Source: Vermiphilus sp.
GTDB taxonomy: Bacteria; Ratteibacteria; UBA8468; B48-G9; DTJG01
Length of the DNA stretch: 41,100 nucleotides
Reading direction: 5' to 3'
NCBI GenBank assembly: GCA_020722805.1
Contig: DYKA01000005.1
Span: 1 to 41,100 of the forward strand
Made by a program: the position numbers and the translations under genes. The notes beneath the pieces were generated by a model. The model was not told the origin of the DNA. It worked only from the letters and a program-made list of their open reading frames with translations, and made no database searches. Each line of letters begins with the position of its first letter. Within the stretch, counting starts at the first letter, position 1. This document shows, piece by piece, positions 34,580 through 41,100 of this stretch.

Positions 34580-35292
34580 AGCGAAAACTCTTCTCCAAAA
34601 TAAACCTGCCGGCTTTTTCTGTCACTCAATATATGACTGGGTGTGCCTTCAATGAGAATTGAACCGTCATAAATCAGGTATGCCCTATCTGTTATGCTCA
34701 ATGCGTCTCTGACATTGTGGTCGGTAATCAAAATACCAACCCCATTTTTTTTCAGCTGCAGAATCATTGACCTGATTTCAGAAACCGTCTTGGGATCTAT
34801 ACCTGAAAATGGTTCATCAAGAAGTAAAAAACCAGGATTATTGATAAGATTTCTTGCTATCTCAAGTCGCCTTTTTTCTCCGCCAGAAAGAGAACCAGCA
34901 ATATTTTCAGAAAGATGCTCAATACCCATATCAGACAAAAGTTTCCTTGCAGTTTCAATCTGCTTATCTCGTTCACTGATAAAATTTTCTATGACTATCA
35001 AAAGATTTTCAATAACCGAAAGCCTGTTAAAAATGGCTGGCTCCTGAAAAAGATAACCGATTCCGAGCCGCGCCCTCTGATAAACAGGAAGATGTGTCAT
35101 CTCAGTTCCGTTGAGACATACAGAACCATAATCAGGCATAATGAAGCCCATTGCTATATTGAATGTGGTTGTCTTTCCTGCCCCATTGGGTCCAAGCAGT
35201 CCAACTATTTCGCCCCTTCCGAGATTTAAAGATACATCTTTGAGAACCTGTCTTCTTCCAAATCTCTTGCCGATGTTTCTGAGTTCAAACAT
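34576..35292 (-). CDS. lptB: ABC transporter ATPase, LptB-like
   Basis: The protein is about 238 residues from the ATG at 35292; the track start at 35322 would add ten residues inside ruvB. It has Walker [10 protein letters not shown], signature [13 protein letters not shown], Walker [13 protein letters not shown] and switch His in ITDHNVRD. LptB powers lipopolysaccharide extraction by LptFG; the sequence style ([21 protein letters not shown]) favours LptB over amino-acid exporters such as LivF. No lptA, lptC or lptFG gene is adjacent, so the assignment rests on similarity. It overlaps ruvB by 8 bp. Confidence 0.85.
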   Translation of the reverse strand: MFELRNIGKRFGRRQVLKDVSLNLGRGEIVGLLGPNGAGKTTTFNIAMGFIMPDYGSVCLNGTEMTHLPVYQRARLGIGYLFQEPAIFNRLSVIENLLIVIENFISERDKQIETARKLLSDMGIEHLSENIAGSLSGGEKRRLEIARNLINNPGFLLLDEPFSGIDPKTVSEIRSMILQLKKNGVGILITDHNVRDALSITDRAYLIYDGSILIEGTPSHILSDRKSRQVYFGEEFSL

Positions 35293-36307
35293 CTGAGAAA
35301 AGTCCCGGATGATTCTGGCCACGAATTTTCAGATGGCGGTAAGCGGCTTCGTTAGCCACCCTGCCCTGAGGAGTTCTACTGATAAAACCTTCTTTTACAA
35401 GATATGATTCGTAAACCTCTTCAATTGTGTCGGGTTCTTCACCAACTGCTATTGCCAGGCTTTTTATGCCAACAGGTCCTCCATTAAATTTTTCAATAAT
35501 TGTTTCAAGAATTTTCTTGTCCATATCGTCGAGCCCTTTTTCATCAACAGACATCTGATTGAGTGCATAGGCAGCAATCTCAACATCAATACACTGCTTG
35601 CCTTTTACAAGTGCATAGTCCCTTACCCTCCGCAGCAACCTGTTTGCGACCCTCGGTGTTGCGCGAGACCTTCTTGCAATCTCCTGTGCCCCGGCTTCCT
35701 CCACTCTGAAGTTCAGAAGTTTACATGAACGCATAACTATCTGCGTAAGTTCATCAACAGAATAGTAATCAAGCCGATGGATTATTCCAAAACGGTTTCT
35801 CAGTGGTGATGTAAGAAGCCCTATTCTTGTTGTCGCACCTATTAGTGTAAATGGCTTGAGCGGAATTTTTACTGACTTTGCCTTGGGCCCTTCACCGAGC
35901 ATTATGTCAATTGTAAAATCCTCCATTGCACTGTAAAGATATTCTTCAACCTGCCTTGGCAACCGGTGAATCTCATCAATAAAAATAATATCCCCCTCAT
36001 TAAGATTTGTGAGAATACCCGCAAGGTCTCCTGCCTTTTCAAGGACAGGCCCGGAACTTGCGCGAATATTCACGCCAAGATTATTGGCGATGATATATGC
36101 AAGGGTTGTTTTCCCCAGACCCGGCGGGCCGTAGAGAAGAACATGGTCAAGGGCCTCTTTTCTCATTCTCGCCGACTGTATAAATATTGCAAGGTTTTCC
36201 TTCACCCTTTCCTGACCTATGAATTCATCAAATGTCTGCGGCCTCAGAGAACTTTCATACTTCAAATCATCTATTGTTACATCAGGAGAGGTAATTCTTT
36301 CTTTCAT
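35285..36307 (-). CDS. ruvB: Holliday junction branch migration helicase RuvB
   Basis: RuvB is the AAA+ motor that drives branch migration with RuvA. The 340 residues contain the family opening [20 protein letters not shown], Walker [11 protein letters not shown], Walker [11 protein letters not shown], sensor [19 protein letters not shown] and the C-terminal winged helix ([26 protein letters not shown]). Spacing to ruvA is 1 bp. The gene order ruvC-ruvA-ruvB following yebC is widely conserved. Confidence 0.97.
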   Translation of the reverse strand: MKERITSPDVTIDDLKYESSLRPQTFDEFIGQERVKENLAIFIQSARMRKEALDHVLLYGPPGLGKTTLAYIIANNLGVNIRASSGPVLEKAGDLAGILTNLNEGDIIFIDEIHRLPRQVEEYLYSAMEDFTIDIMLGEGPKAKSVKIPLKPFTLIGATTRIGLLTSPLRNRFGIIHRLDYYSVDELTQIVMRSCKLLNFRVEEAGAQEIARRSRATPRVANRLLRRVRDYALVKGKQCIDVEIAAYALNQMSVDEKGLDDMDKKILETIIEKFNGGPVGIKSLAIAVGEEPDTIEEVYESYLVKEGFISRTPQGRVANEAAYRHLKIRGQNHPGLFSDV

Positions 36308-36308
36308 T

Positions 36309-36890
36309 TCATACCCTCTTCAGAATTTCTTTAAGAAACAGTTCAAGGGTTTCCGGCTTTTTTTGAATTTCCTTTGCAGTCTTTCTCACAATCTGCATGG
36401 CATCATTTCTCTTGTACCCGAGTACCGTGAGTGCTTCAACTGCTTCAGATATAAAATCCCCTTTGACTTCTTTTTCAACTGGTTCCATACCTTCAATGCG
36501 GTCTTTCAATTCCACAACAAGCCGTTCTGCTGTCTTTTTCCCGATACCCGGCGTCTTTCTCAAAAACTCAACATCTTGAGAAATCACTGCGTTCAGTATC
36601 TCATCCGGAGTAAGCCGCGAAAGTATTCTCAAAGCAAGTTTTGGTCCGACTCCGGGAAGAAGAATCATTTCCTGAAATATTTTGTGTTCCCTCTCTGTTG
36701 CAAACCCGTAGAGTTCAAGGTTTTCATCTCTGAGTATGAGCGAGGTAAAAAGATGTACATTTGAACCCTCCTCAGGAAGAACACCTGATGTTGATAACGG
36801 CACATGCAGCATATAGCCAACACCACATGTTTCAACAACAACCTCCATCGGCATCTTGCGAGTCAGTTTCCCTTCAATTGAACATATCAT
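36309..36890 (-). CDS. ruvA: Holliday junction DNA-binding protein RuvA
   Basis: The 193-residue protein has the three RuvA parts. They are an OB fold (about 1-62; [34 protein letters not shown]), tandem helix-hairpin-helix motifs ([15 protein letters not shown] and [22 protein letters not shown]), and a C-terminal domain that contacts RuvB ([20 protein letters not shown]). The tetramer holds the junction. ATGA overlap with ruvC. Confidence 0.96.
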   Translation of the reverse strand: MICSIEGKLTRKMPMEVVVETCGVGYMLHVPLSTSGVLPEEGSNVHLFTSLILRDENLELYGFATEREHKIFQEMILLPGVGPKLALRILSRLTPDEILNAVISQDVEFLRKTPGIGKKTAERLVVELKDRIEGMEPVEKEVKGDFISEAVEALTVLGYKRNDAMQIVRKTAKEIQKKPETLELFLKEILKRV

Positions 36891-37396
36891 AGTCCACGCA
36901 CCATATCCTGAAATTTGCTTGCTGATATGAAACTTATTGCAGCGGCAAGAGCATCAACCGCATGTTCTCCAGGATTTACATCCAGACAGAGAAGTTTCTG
37001 AACCATATAACATACCTGCTGTTTTAGTGCCTGGCCTCCACCTGTGATGGCTTTTTTTATTTCGGCAGGTGATACAAAACGCACCCTGATACCTCTTTCA
37101 ATGCCTGAATAGACCATGATTCCTGAAACAAGGCCTATTGTAAGTGCAATCTGCGTGTTTTTTGCAACATAAATCTTTTCTATTGCAATGAAATCTGGCT
37201 TTGTTTCTTCAACTATTGAAGTAAATCTTCTGCCGATAAATGCAAGCTTATCTTCAAAGGATATATTCTTTGGAACTGAAAATTGTCCGTATCTGAGTGC
37301 CTGCAGGGTATTCAGATTTTCACGCACCAGGCCATACCCAAAATTATTCAATCCTGGATCTGCGCCAAGAACCGTAATACCTCTTTGTCTCTTCAC
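36887..37396 (-). CDS. ruvC: Holliday junction resolvase RuvC
   Basis: RuvC nicks Holliday junctions symmetrically. The four acidic residues of the RNase H-like site can be placed: Asp in LGADPGLNNFGYG, Glu in IAIEKIYVAKN, and the late Glu/Asp pair in GEHAVDALAAAI. The length, 169 residues, is typical. The start codon is GTG, overlapping the yebC stop as GTGA. Confidence 0.95.
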   Translation of the reverse strand: MKRQRGITVLGADPGLNNFGYGLVRENLNTLQALRYGQFSVPKNISFEDKLAFIGRRFTSIVEETKPDFIAIEKIYVAKNTQIALTIGLVSGIMVYSGIERGIRVRFVSPAEIKKAITGGGQALKQQVCYMVQKLLCLDVNPGEHAVDALAAAISFISASKFQDMVRGL

Positions 37397-38142
37397 CTGG
37401 ACATTGCCTCAATCAATTCATCGGGAATATCAAAGTTTGAATGAACACTCTGAACATCATCATGTTCTTCAAGTTCATCAAGCAATTTCAAAAGTTGTTC
37501 AGCATCCTTTCCTTCAACCCTTACAGTGTTCTTTGGAATAAGATTAACAGAAACATTTTCTATGGAGATATTGTTTTGCTCAAGAATTTTTTTCACTGCC
37601 TCGGTTTTATCAGGTGCACAGATGATTTCAAAAACATCATTGTCAAGACGCAAATCATCCGCACCGGCGTCAAGAACCAGGGAGAGGAGCTTCTCCTCAT
37701 CAACATTTTCTTTCCTGACATTCACAACGCCCTTTCTTTCAAACATCCAGGAAACACATCCACTTTCACCAAGACTTCCGTTGTGGCGGGTAAAGATTGA
37801 ACGAATTTCTGCAGCGGTTCTGCGTTTGTTATCGGTAAGGGTCTCAACAAGGATTGCAATGCCACCTGGTCCATATCCCTCATAGCCCGCACTCTCCAGA
37901 GAAACTGAACCGTCTTCGCCGGTACCCTTCTTGATTGCTCTCTGGATATTGTCATTGGGCATATTTATCCCGCGAGCGCGCTCAATAGCCATACGAAGAT
38001 GCGGATTGTTTTCAGGATTTCCTCCACCCATTTTTGCAGCCATCATAATCTCACGAATAATCTTTGTGAACATCTTTCCTCTTCTTGCGTCCGTCGCCAT
38101 CTTCTTGTGCTTGATACTTGCCCATTTATTATGTCCTGACAT
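37393..38142 (-). CDS. yebC: YebC/PmpR/TACO1-family protein
   Basis: The 249-residue protein starts MSGHNKWASIKHKK and contains ARGINMPNDNIQRAIKKG and YEGYGPGGIAILVETLTDN, all family hallmarks. YebC proteins have been described as transcription regulators, and more recently as translation factors that help ribosomes at polyproline-like stalls. Position immediately before ruvCAB is the classic arrangement. AAGGGGGG lies 8 nt before the ATG. Confidence 0.95.
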   Translation of the reverse strand: MSGHNKWASIKHKKMATDARRGKMFTKIIREIMMAAKMGGGNPENNPHLRMAIERARGINMPNDNIQRAIKKGTGEDGSVSLESAGYEGYGPGGIAILVETLTDNKRRTAAEIRSIFTRHNGSLGESGCVSWMFERKGVVNVRKENVDEEKLLSLVLDAGADDLRLDNDVFEIICAPDKTEAVKKILEQNNISIENVSVNLIPKNTVRVEGKDAEQLLKLLDELEEHDDVQSVHSNFDIPDELIEAMSR

Positions 38143-38159
38143 ATCAAATCCCCCCTTTC

Positions 38160-38693
38160 TTATGTTTCTTCTTTAAGTTTTTTCCAGAACTCCTGAGCAT
38201 TCAACTGTTCCAGATATTTTCTGAATTCTTCTGCCTCTTTTTGGTTGATGGGTCTATCTGAAGTCCCTGCTTTCATTGACTCTTTGCCCGCATAGTACTT
38301 GATTATATCAGGTTTTACAATCAGGTCCTCTGATGCAAATATTGGAGCAGACGCCCTGAGTGCAAGGGCTATGCCATCACTGGGTCTGCAGTCAACCTTT
38401 ATCTGTCGTGTTCCTGTTTCTATAATAAGATTTGCGTAGTAGGTGTTCTCCTTAAGTGAATGTATCTCAAGTTTGGTTATTTTGCCATTCAAATATTCTA
38501 TCACCAACTTAAGAAGGTCATGCGTCAGGGGCCTGGGAAACTCCTCCTTTTCAAGTATCAGTAAAATTGCCTGGGCTTCAAACAAACCGATAACAATTGG
38601 AAGAATACCCCCACTTTTTGTATCCTTGAGAATAACTATCGGCGTGCTTGTTGTGATGTTCAAAACAATATTTTCAACCTCTACTCTTACCAT
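38160..38693 (-). CDS. Bifunctional nuclease (BFN/DUF151) domain protein
   Basis: The first 130 or so residues form the BFN domain (TSTPIVILKDTKSGGILPIVIGLFEAQAILL, VDCRPSDGIALALRASAPIFASEDLI). Members are called bifunctional nucleases from plant and Thermotoga homologues, but the bacterial role is unclear. A C-terminal helical tail (RPINQKEAEEFRKYLEQLNAQEFWKKL) follows, which is common in short bacterial members. It begins 1 bp after EF-G2 and precedes yebC by 17 bp, so it belongs to the same operon. Confidence 0.87.
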   Translation of the reverse strand: MVRVEVENIVLNITTSTPIVILKDTKSGGILPIVIGLFEAQAILLILEKEEFPRPLTHDLLKLVIEYLNGKITKLEIHSLKENTYYANLIIETGTRQIKVDCRPSDGIALALRASAPIFASEDLIVKPDIIKYYAGKESMKAGTSDRPINQKEAEEFRKYLEQLNAQEFWKKLKEET

Positions 38694-38694
38694 A

Positions 38695-40716
38695 TTATCC
38701 TTTTTCTGCCTCCTTCGCGGACTTTTTTGCCTGAATTATTTTTTCAGCAAGGTGCGCGGGAATTTCCTCATAGTGGGAAAAACTCATTGAAAACGTTCCC
38801 CTCCCGCTTGTCAATGACCTCAATTCTGTTGCATAGTTTGACATTTCAGCAAGAGGAACAAGTGCCTTAACAACTTGACTGCCTCCGTGCGCCGTCATTT
38901 CAAGAACTCTTCCCCTTTTGGCGTTGATTGTACCCATAACATCTCCGACAAACTCCTGTGGAACAGAAACCTCCACATTCATTATTGGTTCAAGAAGAAC
39001 AGGTTTTGCTCCCTGCACCGCCTTCTGAAATGCAAGGCTTCCGGCAAGCTGAAATGCAATATCAGACGAATCAACGACATGATATGAACCGTCGTACACT
39101 GTGACCTTTATATCAACCACTGGAAAGCCGGCAAGTACACCTTTTGACATTGCTTCCCTCACGCCTTTTTCAACAGATGGCACATACTGCCTTGGAATTG
39201 CCCCGCCAAAAATCTCATCCACGAATTCAAAACCGGTTCCGCGCGGAAGAGGCTCAACCCGCAAGAAACAATGTCCATACTGTCCACGCCCACCTGTCTG
39301 TTTTTTATGCTTACCCTCTGCACTTGAAGTGGTTGTAATTGTCTCCTTATATGCAATCTTGGGAGTTCCTCTCAGAACCTCAACACCAAACTTATCTCTG
39401 AATTTGTTTATTGTAACATCAAGATGAACATCACCCATTCCGGATATTATTGTCTCATTGGTCTCAACATCTCTGAAAACCTTTATCGTAGGGTCTTCAT
39501 CCATAATCTTTGAGATTGCCGCACCAAGTTTGTCTTCTGTACCCTTTACCTTTGGTGCAAGTGAAAACGAAACCGCTGCCTCGGGTGCTGGAAAAACAGG
39601 ATAGAGAACAGGAGATCCCGCATCAGAAAATGAGTCAAATGTCTTGAAACCAGTCAGCTTTGCAACAGCAACAATCTCTCCAGAAAATGCTTCTGCCACA
39701 AGTTCTTGCTTTTTGCCCCTGAGTTTGAATAACTGACCTATTCTTTCTTTTGAATTCTGGCTTGAATTGTAAAAATTTGAATTTGATACAAGGGTACCTG
39801 AACGCACCCGCAGATAGGAAATCCTGCCCATGAACGGGTCACTGTATGTCTTGAAAACAATGCCTGACAATTTTGAAGAGTCAGACCTTGAAACCTCAAT
39901 CTCTTCTCCATTTTGATTTTTTGCCTTCAAGGGCGGCATTTCTGATGAAGGAGGTAGGTAGTTTACAATAAAATCAAGCAGTTCTTCAACACCCGCCTGA
40001 TTTATTCCAGAACCGCAGAAAACAGGAATTATTGTTCCATTCACAACCCCCCTGGACAGGAAAGAAACAATTTCTTCGTGTGTAAGATTGTCTCCGCCAA
40101 GATATTTTTCCATAAGGGTATCATCCATTTCTGCGATTGAATCAAAGAGATTCTGAACAAAACCCTGAACTTCTACCTTTACCTGATTTTCTGGCTCAAG
40201 CAAATTAACAAGACACTGAAGTTTGCTTCCAGAAAAAACAGGAGCCACCACGCACACAGCTTTTTTCCCGAGCCATTCTGTTATCTGCTTCATCATTGAT
40301 TGAAAATCAACCTGTTCAGAATCAAGCTTGTTTATAAAAATGATGACAGGCAGCCCCTTTGCCTTCAAGAGATGCCATGCCTTTTCAGTGCCGACCTCAA
40401 TTCCACTGTCAGCTGCAATGTTCAGAACTCCGATATCAATTGCTTCAACTGCTGAAATCTGTTCTCCAACAAAATCCATATATCCCGGGCAGTCAACAAT
40501 ATGACAGGTGGCCTTTTTCCACTGAAAATATGCAACAGACAGATTTGTGCTCATAAGCCGCCGTTTTTCTTCTTCTTCATAATCCATTGTGGTATTACCC
40601 TGGTTGATGTCTCCCATTCTGTCAATTGCTCCTGCCTTAAAAAGTATCGCCTCAGCAAGGATTGTCTTGCCTGAACGGCTGTGTCCAAAAAGTCCAAAGT
40701 TATAAATAGAACCCAT
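38695..40716 (-). CDS. fusA: Elongation factor G-like GTPase (EF-G2 type)
   Basis: The 673-residue protein has all EF-G domains: G domain (GHSRSGKT, DCPGYMDFVGE, NKLD), domain II from about 275, domain III, domain IV (GGRGQYGHCFLRVEP, EIFGGAIPRQYVPSVEKG) and domain V (LLEPIMNVEVSVPQEFVGDVMGTINAKRG). Deviations in G1 and G3, and distance from str-operon genes, indicate the EF-G2 paralogue class rather than the main translocase. Its role (possibly recycling or stress) is unsettled. GGAGG lies 7 nt before the ATG. It is the first gene of the 12-gene housekeeping operon. Confidence 0.9.
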   Translation of the reverse strand: MGSIYNFGLFGHSRSGKTILAEAILFKAGAIDRMGDINQGNTTMDYEEEEKRRLMSTNLSVAYFQWKKATCHIVDCPGYMDFVGEQISAVEAIDIGVLNIAADSGIEVGTEKAWHLLKAKGLPVIIFINKLDSEQVDFQSMMKQITEWLGKKAVCVVAPVFSGSKLQCLVNLLEPENQVKVEVQGFVQNLFDSIAEMDDTLMEKYLGGDNLTHEEIVSFLSRGVVNGTIIPVFCGSGINQAGVEELLDFIVNYLPPSSEMPPLKAKNQNGEEIEVSRSDSSKLSGIVFKTYSDPFMGRISYLRVRSGTLVSNSNFYNSSQNSKERIGQLFKLRGKKQELVAEAFSGEIVAVAKLTGFKTFDSFSDAGSPVLYPVFPAPEAAVSFSLAPKVKGTEDKLGAAISKIMDEDPTIKVFRDVETNETIISGMGDVHLDVTINKFRDKFGVEVLRGTPKIAYKETITTTSSAEGKHKKQTGGRGQYGHCFLRVEPLPRGTGFEFVDEIFGGAIPRQYVPSVEKGVREAMSKGVLAGFPVVDIKVTVYDGSYHVVDSSDIAFQLAGSLAFQKAVQGAKPVLLEPIMNVEVSVPQEFVGDVMGTINAKRGRVLEMTAHGGSQVVKALVPLAEMSNYATELRSLTSGRGTFSMSFSHYEEIPAHLAEKIIQAKKSAKEAEKG

Positions 40717-40755
40717 GCATCATCCTCCATAAGTTTGAAAATTTACTGTTATAAT

Positions 40756-40764
40756 ATTATACCA
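40756..40764 (-). promoter_or_regulatory. Extended -10 promoter for the EF-G2 to ceramidase-like operon
   Basis: On the minus strand TGG-TATAAT is a perfect -10 with an extended TGn element, about 40 nt before the EF-G2 start. No well-placed -35 hexamer is seen, as is usual for extended -10 promoters. Confidence 0.5.
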
Positions 40765-40873
40765 CAAAAAATGGTTTCAAAGGTAAAATTGACAGATGTT
40801 TTTCAAACAAGCACAATATCTGCAGAAGATGAGATACATATAACACCACTGCAGTTGTGGATAGTTTAATCAA

Positions 40874-40956
40874 ACCTTTCCTTCCCCCTTTCATAAATCC
40901 CTCCATCCTCCCCCTTTAATAAAGGGGGACTGAGGGGAATTTACAAAAGGAAGGAG
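40874..40956. repeat. REP-like imperfect hairpin with perfect 21-bp core
   Basis: A palindromic core, TCCCCCTTTA-A-TAAAGGGGGA at 40909-40929, sits inside longer imperfect arms (CTTCCCCCTTTCATAAATCC on the left, GGGGAATTTACAAAAGGAAG on the right). Such CCCCCTTT/AAAGGGGG palindromes are scattered as intergenic repeats in many genomes. It could also stop transcription entering from the right. The 384-bp stretch 40717-41100 otherwise holds only promoter-like elements and no supported gene. Confidence 0.6.
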
Positions 40957-41019
40957 TAAGAAGGAGAATCAATGGGAAGGAGTAAAAAACTGCTATCTAC
41001 GACCCATCTTATCAATAAT

Positions 41020-41047
41020 TTGACAAAAATTTCACAGACGTTAAAAT
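41020..41047 (+). promoter_or_regulatory. Promoter-like pair pointing off the right edge
   Basis: A perfect TTGACA is followed after 16 bp by TAAAAT. The start would be near 41054, so it probably drives a gene beyond the window. Confidence 0.35.
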
Positions 41048-41100
41048 TATAGGGTTTCAGAAAACTAATGGTTTTTGAAAAAGCAGGAAATGCTCATTGA

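Noticed and set aside
40972-41052. 26-codon ORF after AAGGAG near the right edge (MGRSKKLL...)
   Set aside because: It is short and low in complexity, ends in TAG over promoter-like sequence, and the SD comes from a purine-rich repeat arm.
1-41100. tRNA, rRNA, insertion sequences or phage genes
   Set aside because: I scanned for cloverleaf or rRNA-like segments, transposase motifs and phage proteins and recognised none, though a covariance-model search would be more sensitive.

Overview
The window looks like chromosome from an uncultivated Gram-negative, rod-forming bacterium. Outer-membrane genes (a FadL-type porin, LptB, RseP), a complete mreBCD-mrdA-rodA elongasome block and the MEP isoprenoid genes dxr and ispG support this. 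Base composition is AT-leaning (about 40% GC by eye). The mix of sugar-acid type genes (Gfo/Idh/MocA, URO-D-like, ROK, ceramidase-like) with many two-component proteins resembles candidate phyla such as Omnitrophota, Ratteibacteria or related lineages, but the phylum is an inference.

Layout. (1) 1-5099, plus strand: the end of a Gfo/Idh/MocA oxidoreductase, a URO-D-family protein with a basic repeat tail, a ROK kinase, fmt and lysC. (2) 5103-7880: a convergent sugar nucleotidyltransferase, a small ORF, and a nitrilase-like gene broken by an in-frame TAG. (3) 7868-24609, minus strand: one nearly gapless 12-gene run. It starts with a B12-type radical SAM gene (also broken by an in-frame TAG) and an atypical ketoacyl synthase. 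These are followed by a 7TM histidine kinase, a second kinase with a degenerate ATPase domain, an NtrC-type sigma-54 activator and an HD-GYP response regulator, and then by mreB, mreC, mreD, mrdA, rodA and a TIGR03960-like radical SAM gene. (4) 24610-28477: a bidirectional control region with a consensus-quality sigma-54 promoter driving a FadL-type gene, which overlaps a receiver-kinase hybrid gene that converges on rpoN. (5) 28558-29235: mgtC, divergent from rpoN. (6) 29260-40716, minus strand: a 12-gene housekeeping operon, EF-G2, DUF151, yebC, ruvC, ruvA, ruvB, lptB, uppS, dxr, rseP, ispG and a ceramidase-like gene. (7) 40717-41100: promoters and a REP-like hairpin, with no convincing gene.

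Most interesting points. The FadL gene carries a 66-bp in-frame insertion. It consists of an exact repeat of about 30 bp ending in ATTGAAAC, separated from its copy by 36 bp. This is CRISPR repeat-spacer geometry inside a protein gene, with no array nearby, and it fits off-target spacer integration that duplicated a repeat-like coding sequence. The surrounding genes look like a self-contained signalling and lipid circuit: sensor kinases, a sigma-54 activator, rpoN, a lipid-modifying gene pair and a sigma-54-driven FadL porin. TAG is rare as a terminal stop here (2 of about 35 genes), yet it interrupts two otherwise continuous genes, so amber recoding or recent decay should be tested.
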